Shown here piece after piece: positions 28,487 through 37,761 of a stretch of DNA of 64,000 bases; positions within the stretch are counted from its first letter, which is position 1, and the number at the start of each line of letters is the position of its first letter. Under the pieces are notes generated by a model. The model saw nothing but the letters and a program-made list of their open reading frames with translations, did not search any database and was not told where the DNA came from. Location of the stretch: positions 29,385 through 93,384 of the forward strand of contig NZ_SOEZ01000057.1 in NCBI RefSeq assembly GCF_004402215.1, in the 5' to 3' direction. Source of the DNA: Cryobacterium tagatosivorans. GTDB taxonomy: Bacteria; Actinomycetota; Actinomycetes; Actinomycetales; Microbacteriaceae. The position numbers were made by a program, and so were the translations under genes.

Positions 28487-29812
28487 CTAGTAGGTCGACA
28501 GCAGGTCGGTCAGGACCCGCCTGCCAAACACTAATGCGTCCAGCGGCACCCTTTCGTCCACACCGTGGAACATCGCCGGGAAGTCCAGTTCCGGCGGCAG
28601 CTTCAGCGGGGCGAACCCGTAGCCCTTGATGCCCAGCTTGCTCAGCGCCTTGTTGTCGGTCCCCCCGGAGAGCAGGTACGGCAGGACGGGTGCCCCCGGG
28701 TCGTGCCGGCCGAGTGTGTGGACCACGGCCTCGACGAGCGGCCCGCTGAACTCGGTCTCGAGCCCGATGTCGCGGTGGACGATGACGATTTCGATGTCGG
28801 GGCCGACCAGCTCGGCGACCTCGGCGAGCACGGCATCCTCTTCGCCGGGCAGCGAGCGGATGTCGATGAATGCCTCGGCCAGGTCGGGGATCACATTGTG
28901 CTTGTACCCGGCCCGCAGCAGGGTCGGGTTGGTGGTGGTGCGCAGGCTCGCCTGGATGAAACCGGAGGCGGTTCCCGTGGCGAGGGCGAGCTCGTCCGGT
29001 CCGACCCGCTGCGGGTCCACGTCGAGGATGCGGGCGAGTTCGGCGAGGAGCTCCGTGGTCGTGTTCGTGAGCCTGATCGGCCATTCCCGCCGGCCGACCT
29101 TGGCCACGGCCTCCGCCAGCCGGGTGATCGCGTTGTCGCGGATCAGCCGCGAGCCGTGCGCGGCCTGGCCGCGTGCGACCAGTTTGATCCAGATCAGGGC
29201 CTTCTCGCCGGTCTGCAGCAGGTACGCGCGCTTCCCGCCGAGGGTGATCGAGTAGCCGCCGACCTCGCTGATCGCCTCGGTGGCGCCGGCGAAGAGTTCC
29301 GGGTGGGTGTCGACCAGGTAATGGGAGCCGAACACTCCCCCGGCCTCCTCGTCGGCGAAGAACGCGACGACGAGGTCCCGGGCGGGCTCCTCGCCGGCGC
29401 CGAGGATGTCCGTGAGCGAGGCGAGCATCATGGCGTCCATGTTCTTCATGTCCACGGCTCCGCGTCCCCAGAGCAGCCCGTCCTTGATCACGCCCTCGAA
29501 CGGGTCGACGCTCCAGTTGGCCGGATCGGCCGGCACCACATCGAGGTGGCCGTGCACGACGAGCGCGCCCCGGCTGCTGTCGCGGCCCTTGACCCTGGCC
29601 ACGACGCTCGTGCGGCCCGGCGCGGATTCGAACACCTGTGGTTCCAGGCCGAGGCCGCGCAGCCGCGCTTCGACGTATTCGGCGGCATCCGTCTCACCGT
29701 TCGAGCGCCCCTCGCCGTAATTCGTGGTGTCGAAACGGATGAGATCGCGTGCGATCTCGGCCGTCAGATCCAGTCGGTTGTCGGCCACGGTGCTATCAAC
29801 GGAGGGTGCCAT
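28487..29812 (-). CDS. M20-family metallopeptidase (dipeptidase/ArgE-DapE type)
   Basis: A 441-residue zinc peptidase. Metal ligands are visible in [13 protein letters not shown] (His, Asp), [13 protein letters not shown] (bridging Asp), FFADEEAGG (catalytic and metal Glu) and [11 protein letters not shown]; the GQAAHGSRL segment marks the dimerisation/lid domain. It hydrolyses peptides or N-acyl amino acids; the substrate is not predictable. ATG 29812 with GAGG 5 nt upstream is preferred over GTG 29821. It ends 20 bp before uppP. A peptidase of this family neighbours uppP in mycobacteria as well. Confidence 0.92.
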   Translation of the reverse strand: MAPSVDSTVADNRLDLTAEIARDLIRFDTTNYGEGRSNGETDAAEYVEARLRGLGLEPQVFESAPGRTSVVARVKGRDSSRGALVVHGHLDVVPADPANWSVDPFEGVIKDGLLWGRGAVDMKNMDAMMLASLTDILGAGEEPARDLVVAFFADEEAGGVFGSHYLVDTHPELFAGATEAISEVGGYSITLGGKRAYLLQTGEKALIWIKLVARGQAAHGSRLIRDNAITRLAEAVAKVGRREWPIRLTNTTTELLAELARILDVDPQRVGPDELALATGTASGFIQASLRTTTNPTLLRAGYKHNVIPDLAEAFIDIRSLPGEEDAVLAEVAELVGPDIEIVIVHRDIGLETEFSGPLVEAVVHTLGRHDPGAPVLPYLLSGGTDNKALSKLGIKGYGFAPLKLPPELDFPAMFHGVDERVPLDALVFGRRVLTDLLSTY

Positions 29813-29920
29813 GGTCCTCACGCTACCGGCATCCGATGGGTGCCGGGTGAATCAGGGCAGGTCCGAATCCGTGCTAAGTTATTCCTCGGCAGTCGATGCG
29901 AATCAGCTGCCCAAACACCC

Positions 29921-30004
29921 GCCCGGGTGGCGGAAATGGCAGACGCGCTAGCTTGAGGTGCTAGTGCCCGTAAGGGCGTGGGGGTTCAAGTCCCCCCTCG
30001 GGCA
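29921..30004 (+). tRNA. tRNA-Leu (anticodon GAG)
   Basis: An 84-nt class II tRNA. The acceptor stem pairs GCCCGGG (29921-29927) with CTCGGGC (29997-30003), with discriminator A at 30004. The anticodon arm CTAGC-TTGAGGT-GCTAG gives anticodon GAG, reading CTC and CTT leucine codons. A long variable arm (GCCCGTAAGGGC) and T-arm GGGGG-TTCAAGT-CCCCC are present. CCA is not encoded. No integrase or duplicated 3' end is seen nearby, so there is no sign of use as an integration site. Confidence 0.97.
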
Positions 30005-30066
30005 CGGAGATTGAAAGTACTGAAAAGTGCGGGCAATCAACGGGAACTGGTTGAGACAGTTCAGAG

Positions 30067-30095
30067 GGGCCGGATCGAGAGATCCGGCCCTTTTT
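30067..30095 (+). terminator. Rho-independent terminator of tRNA-Leu
   Basis: A perfect 10-bp stem GGGCCGGATC/GATCCGGCCC with a GAGA tetraloop (30077-30080) is followed by TTTTT. It lies 63 bp after the tRNA. Confidence 0.93.
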
Positions 30096-30194
30096 CATGC
30101 CCCTCCGGAACCGGTGATCGACCTCCCCCGGAACGGATCGCGGGGACTGGCCGTCGGGCGCCCCGTTGTGCATCCCAGCCGGGGATTGTCCCCA

Positions 30195-30235
30195 TTGACA
30201 CCCCGGTATCGCTGGAGCAGGATGTGACTCACATC
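30195..30235 (+). promoter_or_regulatory. Promoter and overlapping palindromic operator before coxM
   Basis: TTGACA (30195-30200, consensus -35) is followed after 17 nt by CAGGAT (30218-30223). Starting inside this -10 is GATGTGACTCACATC (30221-30235), a perfect palindrome with 7-bp arms around one base. A protein bound there would cover the -10 and transcription start. The coxM start codon is at 30284, leaving a leader of about 50 nt. No regulator gene is adjacent. Confidence 0.55.
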
Positions 30236-30283
30236 GGTGCCCTCGTGTGAACTGTGTGGGCACATCTCGAAGAGGAGCGCCCT

Positions 30284-31177
30284 GTGCAGATTCCGGCCCC
30301 ATTCGATTACGCCCGCGCCACCAGCGTCGAAGACGCACTCGCCCTTCTTGACCGACACGGCCCGGAGTCGAGAGTCGTCGCCGGCGGCCACAGCCTCCTG
30401 CCGATGATGAGGCTTCGGCTGGCTCGGCCCGAGTGGCTGATCGACATCAACGACCTGTACGAGCTCGACTTCATCCTGCGGGAGGGCGACTACCTGCGGG
30501 TGGGCGCGATGACCCGGCATACGACGCTGCTGGAGTCCGCCGAAATCGCCCGGCTCTTCCCGATCATCACGGATGCCGAGAGGGTGATCGCGGATCCCAT
30601 CGTGCGCAATCGGGGAACCATCGGCGGCTCGCTCTGCCAGGCCGACCCGGCCGAGGACCTGTCCACCTGCTGCGTGGTCCTCCGCGCGGAGGCGGTCGTT
30701 CGTGGTCCGGGCGGGGAGCGCACCCTCTCGATGAGCGAGTTCCACAGGGGTCCGTACGAAACCGCCGTCGCCCAGAACGAGATCCTCTGCGAGGTTCGCT
30801 TCCCGATCCTGCCGCGGTCCGGCAGCGCCTACGAAAAGGTGGAGCGCCGGGTCGGCGACTGGGCCGTCGTGGCGGCCGGGGCCGCCGTTTCGCTCGCCGA
30901 GGACGGCACGATCGACGACGTGTCCATCGGCCTGACGGCGGCCGGCATCGACCACACCATCGCCGAGGCCGAGGCCGTCCTGCACGGCAAGAAGCCGACA
31001 GAGGGGCTGTTCATCGAGGCCGGGCGCCTGGCGGCCGCGGCATCCGACCCCATCGCCGACCAGCGCGGACCGGTCGACTACAAGCGGCACCTCGCCGACG
31101 AACTCACCCGGCGGGTGCTGCGGCAGGCCTGCGCACGCGCCCTCGAAGCCCGGCACACCACAACCCAGGAAGGCTGA
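30284..31177 (+). CDS. coxM: Aerobic CO dehydrogenase, medium FAD subunit CoxM
   Basis: The FAD subunit passes electrons from the Fe-S clusters of CoxS to the quinone pool. The 297-residue protein has the two flavin-binding motifs of the family, VVAGGHSLLPMMRLRLARP and TIGGSLCQADPAEDLS, and the CoxM C-terminal domain. GTG 30284 is chosen because AGAGGAG lies 6 nt upstream; the ATG-like extension upstream has no site. coxS follows 4 bp after the stop. The order coxM-coxS-coxL is that of known carboxydotrophs. Confidence 0.95.
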   Translation: MQIPAPFDYARATSVEDALALLDRHGPESRVVAGGHSLLPMMRLRLARPEWLIDINDLYELDFILREGDYLRVGAMTRHTTLLESAEIARLFPIITDAERVIADPIVRNRGTIGGSLCQADPAEDLSTCCVVLRAEAVVRGPGGERTLSMSEFHRGPYETAVAQNEILCEVRFPILPRSGSAYEKVERRVGDWAVVAAGAAVSLAEDGTIDDVSIGLTAAGIDHTIAEAEAVLHGKKPTEGLFIEAGRLAAAASDPIADQRGPVDYKRHLADELTRRVLRQACARALEARHTTTQEG

Positions 31178-31181
31178 ACCG

Positions 31182-31676
31182 ATGCAGATCAGCATGACGG
31201 TGAACGGCGAGGACATCACCCGCGAGATCGAACCGCGGGTTCTCCTCGTTCATTTCATTCGTGACGTCCTCCGCCTGACCGGCACGCACTGGGGCTGCGA
31301 CACCTCCAACTGCGGCACGTGCGTCGTCCTGATGGACGGCCTGCCCGTGAAATCCTGCACGGTGCTCGCGGCCATGGCCGACGGGCACGCCATCACCACC
31401 GTCGAGGGCCTCGCCACCGGCGGAACCCTCGACCCCGTTCAGCAGGGGTTCATGGAGGAACACGGCCTGCAGTGCGGATTCTGCACGCCCGGCATGATGC
31501 TCACCGCCCGGGCCCTGCTCGACCGGAACCCGCACCCCGACGACGGCGAGATCCGTGAAGCCATCTCCGGCCAGATGTGCCGGTGCACCGGCTACGCCAC
31601 CATCGTCCGCTCGGTGAAGTGGGCGGCCGAACACCCCGCAGCGCAAGAGACCACCGGAGAAGAGGTGACCGCATGA
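31182..31676 (+). CDS. coxS: Aerobic CO dehydrogenase, small iron-sulfur subunit CoxS
   Basis: A 164-residue protein with two [2Fe-2S] clusters. The plant-type ferredoxin cysteines lie in [18 protein letters not shown] and SCTVLAAM; the second cluster uses CGFCTPGMM and GQMCRCTGY. It carries electrons from the Mo-Cu site on CoxL to FAD on CoxM. Its TGA overlaps the coxL ATG (ATGA). Confidence 0.96.
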   Translation: MQISMTVNGEDITREIEPRVLLVHFIRDVLRLTGTHWGCDTSNCGTCVVLMDGLPVKSCTVLAAMADGHAITTVEGLATGGTLDPVQQGFMEEHGLQCGFCTPGMMLTARALLDRNPHPDDGEIREAISGQMCRCTGYATIVRSVKWAAEHPAAQETTGEEVTA

Positions 31677-34066
31677 CCATCCTCGAAGGACACCCCGCCA
31701 ACCCGGCGGCCGGCGACGCCGACCGCCCGATCGGCTACGGCCGCCTCCAGCGGAAGGAAGACCCCCGGTTCGTCCGCGGCAAGGGGAACTACGTCGACGA
31801 CATCGTACTGCCCGGCATGCTGCACGGCGCCATCCTGCGCTCCCCGGTCGCGCACGCCCGCCTGGTCTCTATCGACACCAGCAAGGCCCTCGCGCACCCG
31901 GGCGTCAAGGCGGTCATCACCGGCCAGGACCTGCTGGGCCTCAAGCTCGCCTGGGCGCCCACCCTCTCGGCCGATGTGCAGGCCGTCCTCGTCACCGACA
32001 AGGTCCGTTTCCAGGGCCAGGAGGTCGCCTTCGTTGTCGCCGAGGACCGCTACTCCGCCCGCGACGCCCTCGAACTGATCGAGGTCGACTACGACGTGCT
32101 GCCGGCCGTCGTGGATGCCCGCAAGGCGCTCGACCCCGGCGCCCCGGTCATCCGCGACGAGATCGAGGGCCGGACCGACAACCACATCTTCGACTGGGAG
32201 GCGGGCGACAAGGCAGAGACCGACGCGGTGTTCGCCTCGGCCGACGTCGTCGTCTCGCAGGAGATGGTCTACCCGCGCTCGCACCCGGCGCCGATGGAGA
32301 CCTGCGGCGCAGTCGCGGACTACGAGCCGATCGACGGCACGCTGACGCTCTACGAGACGTCGCAGGCCCCGCACGCCCACCGCACCCTGTTCGCGATCGT
32401 CGCCGGCATCCCCGAGCACAAGATCCGCATCGTCTCCCCCGATATCGGCGGGGGGTTCGGCAACAAGGTCGGGATCTACCCGGGCTATATCCTCGCGGTC
32501 GTCGGCTCGATCGTCACCGGCAAGCCGGTGAAATGGATGGAGGACCGCTCCGAGAACCTCATGTCGACCTCGTTCGCCCGCGACTACATCATGCAGGGAG
32601 AGATCGCCGCCACGAAGGAAGGCAAGATCCTCGCGGTGCGCACCACCGTGCTCGCCGACCACGGTGCGTTCAACGCGACGGCGCAGCCGACGAAGTACCC
32701 GGCGGGCTTCTTCCACATCTTCACCGGCAGCTACGACCTCCAGGCCGCGCACTGCAAGGTGACCGGCGTCTACACGAACAAGGCCCCCGGCGGCGTCGCC
32801 TACGCCTGTTCCTTCCGGGTCACCGAAGCGGTCTACCTGGTCGAACGGATGGTCGACATCCTCGCCAGGAAACTGGAGATGGACCCCGCCGAACTCCGGC
32901 TGAAGAACCTGATCAAGCCGGAGCAATTCCCGTACAAGAACAAGACCGGCTGGGAGTACGACTCCGGCGACTACGCGACGGCGCTCCGCAAATCGATGGA
33001 GATGGCCGGTTACGACGAGCTCCGGCGCGAGCAGAAGGAGAAGCGCGCGCGAGGCGAACTGATGGGCATCGGCATCTCGTTCTTCACCGAAACCGTCGGA
33101 GCCGGACCGCGCAAGCACATGGACATCGTCGGCCTCGGCATGAACGACGGCGCCGAGCTGCGGGTGCACCCCACGGGCAAGGCCGTCGTGCGGATCTCCG
33201 TGCAGAGCCAGGGCCAGGGCCATGAGACGACGTTCGCCCAGATCGTGGCGGAGGAAATCGGTATCCCGCCGGAAGACATCGACGTCGTGCACGGCGACAC
33301 CGACCAGACGCCGTTCGGCCTCGGCACGTACGGCAGCCGGTCCACGCCGGTCAGCGGCGCCGCCGTCGCCCTCGTCGCCCGCAAGGTCAGGGAGAAGGCG
33401 AAGTTCATCGCCGCCGCCATGCTCGAGACCCGGCCGGAGGACCTCGAATGGGAGAAGGGCCGCTGGTTCGTCAAGGGTGACCCGAGCGTCGGGAAGACCA
33501 TGGCCGAAATCGCCATGGGCGCCCACGGCACCGTCGCCCTGCCGGAGGGCATCGAGGGCAACCTCGACGCCGAGGTCACCTACGACCCGCCCAACCTGAC
33601 CTTCCCCTTCGGCGCGTACATCTGCGTCGTCGACGTCGACCCGGGCACCGGCCACGTCAAGGTGCGGCGCTTCATCGCCGTCGACGACTGCGGCACCCGG
33701 ATCAACCCGATGATCATTGAAGGGCAGGTGCACGGCGGGCTCACCGACGGCGTGGGCATGGCGCTGATGCAGATCATCGAGTTCGACGCCGAGGGCAACA
33801 ACCTCGGCGGGTCGTTCATGGACTACCTCATCCCCACGGCCCTGGAAGTCCCGAACTGGGAGACCGGCTTCACCGTGACCCCATCGCCGCACCACCCGAT
33901 CGGCGCGAAGGGCATCGGCGAGTCGGCCACCGTGGGCTCCCCGCCCGCGATCGTCAACGCGGTCGTGGACGCGCTCGCGCCGTTCGGGATCCAGCACATG
34001 GACATGCCGTGCACCCCGGCCCGCGTCTGGGCAGCCATGCAGGGCCGTCCGCGGCCACCGATCTAG
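31673..34066 (+). CDS. coxL: Aerobic CO dehydrogenase, large catalytic subunit CoxL (form I)
   Basis: CoxL oxidises CO with water to CO2 at a Mo-S-Cu centre held by molybdopterin cytosine dinucleotide. The 797-residue protein belongs to the xanthine oxidase family; the active-site loop reads AYACSFR at residues 376-382, matching the form I motif AYxCSFR whose Cys binds copper, not the form II AYRGAGR. GGGFGNKVGIYPGY and the catalytic Glu (GIGESATVG, about residue 750) are also present. The start overlaps the coxS stop. This strongly supports real CO oxidation rather than another hydroxylase. Confidence 0.96.
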   Translation: MTILEGHPANPAAGDADRPIGYGRLQRKEDPRFVRGKGNYVDDIVLPGMLHGAILRSPVAHARLVSIDTSKALAHPGVKAVITGQDLLGLKLAWAPTLSADVQAVLVTDKVRFQGQEVAFVVAEDRYSARDALELIEVDYDVLPAVVDARKALDPGAPVIRDEIEGRTDNHIFDWEAGDKAETDAVFASADVVVSQEMVYPRSHPAPMETCGAVADYEPIDGTLTLYETSQAPHAHRTLFAIVAGIPEHKIRIVSPDIGGGFGNKVGIYPGYILAVVGSIVTGKPVKWMEDRSENLMSTSFARDYIMQGEIAATKEGKILAVRTTVLADHGAFNATAQPTKYPAGFFHIFTGSYDLQAAHCKVTGVYTNKAPGGVAYACSFRVTEAVYLVERMVDILARKLEMDPAELRLKNLIKPEQFPYKNKTGWEYDSGDYATALRKSMEMAGYDELRREQKEKRARGELMGIGISFFTETVGAGPRKHMDIVGLGMNDGAELRVHPTGKAVVRISVQSQGQGHETTFAQIVAEEIGIPPEDIDVVHGDTDQTPFGLGTYGSRSTPVSGAAVALVARKVREKAKFIAAAMLETRPEDLEWEKGRWFVKGDPSVGKTMAEIAMGAHGTVALPEGIEGNLDAEVTYDPPNLTFPFGAYICVVDVDPGTGHVKVRRFIAVDDCGTRINPMIIEGQVHGGLTDGVGMALMQIIEFDAEGNNLGGSFMDYLIPTALEVPNWETGFTVTPSPHHPIGAKGIGESATVGSPPAIVNAVVDALAPFGIQHMDMPCTPARVWAAMQGRPRPPI

Positions 34067-34067
34067 C

Positions 34068-34973
34068 ATGGCGGCGCTGGGGGCAACCCTCGCGGAGAAG
34101 GCGCAGGAACTCGCCGGACGCCGGGAACCGCACGTGCGGGCCACGGTGGTGCGAGCCCAGCATCCGACCAGCGCGCACGCCGGCGACACCGCCCTCATTC
34201 GCGCCAGCGGGGAGATCGACGGGTTCGTCGGCGGGAACTGCGTGGAGGCGTCGGTGCGGGAGTACGGGCTGATGACACTGTCCACCCGGGAGCCGATCCT
34301 GCTGCGCGTCGTGCCGGGCGAGCCGTCGCGCGTGCGCGAGGAGGGTGCTGTCGAGGTCTCCAATCCGTGCCTGAGCGGCGGTGCGATCGAGATCTTCCTC
34401 GAGCCATGGATCCCGGCGCCGAGGGTGCTCGTGGTCGGGTCGACCCCGGTCGCGCAGGCTCTCGCCCGGCTGGGCGCCGGCGTCGGCCTGCAGATGGAAC
34501 TCGCCGAGGGAGGCTCCGCGGAACCCCGTGCCGACGACGCGGCCCTCATCGTCGCCTCGCACGGGCGGGACGAAGAACCCGCTCTGACGGCCGGCCTGCG
34601 TGCCGGCGTGCCGTACGTGGCGCTCGTCGCCAGCGCGAAACGCGGCGCCGCCGTGGTCGCCTCCCTCGACGTCGACGAGGAACAGCGCTCGAGGGTGCAC
34701 AGCCCGGCCGGGCTGGAGCTGGGTGCCCGCACCCCCGGCGAGATCGCGCTGTCCATTCTCGCGGAGTTGATTTCCGAACGCTCCCGGGTACGGCCCGAAG
34801 TGACCGCGCCACCTGCGGTCGCGTCGGCGATCGACCCGGTTTGCGGCATGACCGTTGCCGCGGTGGAGGCGAGCCTGCACGCCGAGTACGCCGGAGCCAC
34901 GATCTACTTCTGCTCGGAGGGCTGCCGCAGGGCCTTCCTGGCCGATCCGGAGCGGTATGCCGTCGCGTCCTGA
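34068..34973 (+). CDS. XdhC-family maturation factor fused to a C-terminal YHS domain
   Basis: A 301-residue protein, probably a cofactor maturation or insertion factor for CoxL. Residues 1-70 resemble the XdhC/CoxI N-terminal domain (ATVVRAQHPTSAHAGDTA, GFVGGNCVEASV), residues about 115-240 the Rossmann-like XdhC_C domain (PRVLVVGSTPVAQALARLGAG, GARTPGEIALSILAEL), and the last 45 residues a YHS metal-binding domain (IDPVCGMTVAAVEASLHAEY, FCSEGCRRAFLADPERY). The YHS cysteines suggest metal (possibly copper) handling; that is inference. It begins 1 bp after coxL and overlaps the next gene by 17 bp. Confidence 0.88.
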   Translation: MAALGATLAEKAQELAGRREPHVRATVVRAQHPTSAHAGDTALIRASGEIDGFVGGNCVEASVREYGLMTLSTREPILLRVVPGEPSRVREEGAVEVSNPCLSGGAIEIFLEPWIPAPRVLVVGSTPVAQALARLGAGVGLQMELAEGGSAEPRADDAALIVASHGRDEEPALTAGLRAGVPYVALVASAKRGAAVVASLDVDEEQRSRVHSPAGLELGARTPGEIALSILAELISERSRVRPEVTAPPAVASAIDPVCGMTVAAVEASLHAEYAGATIYFCSEGCRRAFLADPERYAVAS

Positions 34974-35565
34974 CTCCCGGACGGCCGGACTCGTCCTGGC
35001 CGCCGGCGCCTCCGTCCGGCTCGGACGACCCAAGCAGCTCCTCCCCTACCGTGGCGGGGTCGTCCTGGACGCCGTCCTGGCCACCGCCAGGGCGAGCGGC
35101 TTCGACCAGATCGTGCTGGCTCTCGGCGGCGCGGGTGACGCCGTCCGGGACACCGTCGACACCGCGGGCTGCGATGTGGTCGACAACCCCGACTACGACG
35201 CCGGATGCTCCTCCTCGATCGCCGCCGCGATCCCTGCATTGCACCCGCAGACCGACGTTCTCGTGCTGCTGCTCGGGGACCAGCCGGGGGTGAGCCCGGA
35301 GAGCGTGCGAGGCCTGCTGGACGCACGAGGGGACTCGCCCATCGCGGTCTGCCGCTACGACAACGGCATCGGCCATCCGTTCGCCTTCGACCGCACCATC
35401 CTGCCGGACCTGGCCGCCCTGCACGGCGACAAGGGGCTCTGGAGACTCCTCGACCGGCGCGCGGCCGAGGTCACCGAGGTCCGGGTGAGCGGGCCGATTC
35501 CGCTGGACATCGATACCGAGGCCGACTACGAGCGTGCCCTCGCCCAGGTAGGGGACCTCGGATGA
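34957..35565 (+). CDS. MocA-like molybdenum cofactor nucleotidyltransferase
   Basis: A 202-residue GT-A-fold nucleotidyltransferase that probably attaches CMP to molybdopterin, making the cytosine dinucleotide form used by CoxL. The motif AAGASVRLGRPKQLLPY (compare LAAGxSxRMGxPK), the LLGDQPGVSPE segment and GHPFAFDR are typical of MocA/MobA-like enzymes of xanthine and CO dehydrogenase clusters. The start is ATG 34957 inside the XdhC-YHS gene; its stop overlaps the coxD ATG. CTP rather than GTP specificity is inferred from context. Confidence 0.85.
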   Translation: MPSRPDSRTAGLVLAAGASVRLGRPKQLLPYRGGVVLDAVLATARASGFDQIVLALGGAGDAVRDTVDTAGCDVVDNPDYDAGCSSSIAAAIPALHPQTDVLVLLLGDQPGVSPESVRGLLDARGDSPIAVCRYDNGIGHPFAFDRTILPDLAALHGDKGLWRLLDRRAAEVTEVRVSGPIPLDIDTEADYERALAQVGDLG

Positions 35566-36485
35566 GCCGCCCGGCGCGCGCGGGCGCGGAGGAGGAGATG
35601 CGCCGGCTCGTCCCCGACGTCGCGACCCTGCTGGACGCCCTGAACACCGAGGACTACCTGGCCGACGTCGGCCTCGCGACGGCGCTCTTCCTCGCGGTGC
35701 GGCTGCCGCAGCCGATCCTTCTCGAGGGCGAACCGGGCGTGGGCAAGACCGAGGCGGCCAAGGCCCTGGCTCGCGTGCTCGACACTCCCCTGTACCGCCT
35801 GCAGTGCTACGAGGGCATCGACGCGGGAGAAGCGCTCTACGAATGGAACTATCCCCGCCAGCTGCTCGGGATCCGGCTCGCCGAGGCGCGGAAGGTCGAC
35901 ATCGACGAGACCGACCTGTTCGGGCCCACCTACCTGCTCCGCCGCCCGCTCCTGCAGGCGATCGAGCACGCCGGACCTCGCCCCGCCGTGCTGCTGCTCG
36001 ATGAGATCGACCGCGCCGACGCGGAATTCGAGGCGTTCACCTTCGAGCTGCTGGCGGAGGCCGCGGTCACGATCCCCGAACTCGGCACGGTCCAGGCGAG
36101 CCATCCGCCGATCGTCATCCTCACTTCCAATCGCACCAGGGACCTGCACGACGCCCTCACCCGCCGCTGCCTGTACCACTGGATCGACTATCCGAGTCCC
36201 GAGCGCATCGCCGAGATCGTGCGTCGCCGGGTGCCGAGCAGCGCGGAGCGCATCGCGATTGAAGCAGCGTCGGCCATCACCCGGCTGCGCACCCTGGACA
36301 TGGTCAAACCCCCCGGCATTGCCGAGGCCATCGACTGGGTGTCGGCGCTCACCGTGCTCGGAGTGGACCGGCTCGACGCGGCCACCGTCGACCGCACGTG
36401 GGGATCGGTCCTCAAGAACCGCGACGACCTCGACCTTGCCGGCACCCGCGGGGCCGCCTGGGTGGCCGGAGGCGGCAATGGCTGA
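35562..36485 (+). CDS. coxD: MoxR-type AAA+ ATPase CoxD
   Basis: CoxD is a membrane-associated AAA+ chaperone needed to insert sulfur and copper into the CoxL active site. The 307-residue protein has Walker A GEPGVGKTEAAKAL, Walker B VLLLDEIDRADAEFEAF, sensor 1 ILTSNRTRDLHDAL and an arginine finger region RRCLYHWIDYPS. The ATG overlaps the preceding stop (ATGA) and its own stop lies within the start of coxE, showing tight translational coupling. Confidence 0.93.
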   Translation: MSRPARAGAEEEMRRLVPDVATLLDALNTEDYLADVGLATALFLAVRLPQPILLEGEPGVGKTEAAKALARVLDTPLYRLQCYEGIDAGEALYEWNYPRQLLGIRLAEARKVDIDETDLFGPTYLLRRPLLQAIEHAGPRPAVLLLDEIDRADAEFEAFTFELLAEAAVTIPELGTVQASHPPIVILTSNRTRDLHDALTRRCLYHWIDYPSPERIAEIVRRRVPSSAERIAIEAASAITRLRTLDMVKPPGIAEAIDWVSALTVLGVDRLDAATVDRTWGSVLKNRDDLDLAGTRGAAWVAGGGNG

Positions 36486-37743
36486 GCGCGGGCGTTCCAT
36501 CACCCAGACGAGCGTGGAGGCGGCCGCCCTGGCGGTCGGATTCATGACGGCTCTCCGCCGGGCGGGCCTGCCCACCTCCCCCGACCGCGCCGCACGGTTC
36601 GCCGAGGCGCTCGCCCTGGTGCCACCGGATGCCCGCGAGCGGCTCTATTGGACGAGCCGGGTCGTGCTCGTCTCCTCGAGTGAGCAGCTGCCCGTGTTCG
36701 ACGCGGTCTTCGACGCCGTGTTCGGCGGCTTCCTCGACCCGGCCGACAGCCGCGGTGACCTGAACGCTCCTCCGGCGATCGGCGCCGAGCCGCGAGCCCG
36801 CCCGGCGGCACCCGACAACCGGCCGACCGACGCTGAGGAATCGGAAGAGGCCCCGCGTCCGCCCGCCGCGCTTCCAGGGCGGGACGGAGCGGACGACCGG
36901 GCGGGGCCGGAGCGGGAGGCGACGCTCCTGGTCGCCTCGGCAGAGGAACGGCTCCATGAGATGTCCTTCGCCGAACTCTCCGGCGACGAGATCGCCCAGA
37001 TCCGGCACCTCGTGCGGCGGATCGTGCTGTCCACCCCGGAGCGGCAGAGTCGCCGGACCAGGCGGTCCCAGCAGGCCACCGAGCGCCTCGACCTCCGTCG
37101 CACCGTCCGGGCGGCCGAACGAAGCGGAGGCGACTCCATCCGGCTGGTCTACTCACGCCGCCGCCCACGGGCACGCCGCCTGGTCCTCCTGTGCGACGTC
37201 TCCGGATCGATGGAACCCTACACGAGGGTCTTCCTGTCGCTGCTCCAGGGCTCGGTCGCCGGCGCCCAGGCCGAGGCATTCGTCTTCTCGACCCGGCTGA
37301 CCCGGCTCACCCGCCAGCTGGCCTCCCGCGACGCGGACGAGGCGCTGGCGCGGGCCGCCGAGAGCGCCTCGGACTGGGCGGGCGGGACCCGCCTGGCGGA
37401 GAGCATCCGGCGGTTCATCGACGAGCACGGGCGCCGGGGCCTCGCCCGGGGCGCGGTCGTCGTCATCATCTCCGACGGCTGGGCGCAGGATGCCCCGGAG
37501 CAGGTCGGCGCCCAGATGGCGCGGCTCAGCCGGCTCGCCCACCGGATCGTCTGGGTCAACCCGCGCAAGGTGGCCGCCGGCTACCGGCCGCTGGTCGGCG
37601 GCATGGCCGCAGCGATGCCCTACATCGACTCGTTCGTCAGCGGGCACAGCTACGCGGCGCTCGCCGAGGTGGCGGCGGCGATCCGGGACGACCGGCGGGC
37701 ACCGCAGGGCAAACCGCACCACACGACCAGCGACACCACCTGA
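36478..37743 (+). CDS. coxE: VWA-domain protein CoxE
   Basis: A 421-residue protein with a von Willebrand factor A domain in the C-terminal half; the MIDAS motif DVSGSMEPYTRV, a Thr at SDWAGGTRLAES and an Asp at IISDGWAQDAPE are present. CoxE works with the CoxD ATPase in active-site assembly. The N-terminal part is helical with an acidic, Pro-rich linker (residues about 100-145). The start overlaps the coxD stop by 8 bp. Confidence 0.93.
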   Translation: MAERGRSITQTSVEAAALAVGFMTALRRAGLPTSPDRAARFAEALALVPPDARERLYWTSRVVLVSSSEQLPVFDAVFDAVFGGFLDPADSRGDLNAPPAIGAEPRARPAAPDNRPTDAEESEEAPRPPAALPGRDGADDRAGPEREATLLVASAEERLHEMSFAELSGDEIAQIRHLVRRIVLSTPERQSRRTRRSQQATERLDLRRTVRAAERSGGDSIRLVYSRRRPRARRLVLLCDVSGSMEPYTRVFLSLLQGSVAGAQAEAFVFSTRLTRLTRQLASRDADEALARAAESASDWAGGTRLAESIRRFIDEHGRRGLARGAVVVIISDGWAQDAPEQVGAQMARLSRLAHRIVWVNPRKVAAGYRPLVGGMAAAMPYIDSFVSGHSYAALAEVAAAIRDDRRAPQGKPHHTTSDTT

Positions 37744-37761
37744 CAAGAAGAGGACATCATC

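Noticed and set aside
27612..29084. UppP as a 490-residue protein with a long N-terminal extension
   Set aside because: The extra part is the out-of-frame reading of the M20 peptidase gene; true family N-terminus starts at 28466 with a ribosome-binding site.
29921..30004. tRNA-Leu as an integration site of the cox cluster
   Set aside because: No integrase gene and no duplicated tRNA 3' end were seen within or beyond the cluster, and GC content does not change.
31673..34066. CoxL as xanthine dehydrogenase, nicotine/isoquinoline hydroxylase or form II enzyme
   Set aside because: The active-site loop AYACSFR is specific for form I CO dehydrogenase, and coxD, coxE and coxG are adjacent.
31592..34900. 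An 1102-codon open frame on the - strand
   Set aside because: It is the antisense of coxL and the XdhC-YHS gene and has the same shadow composition.
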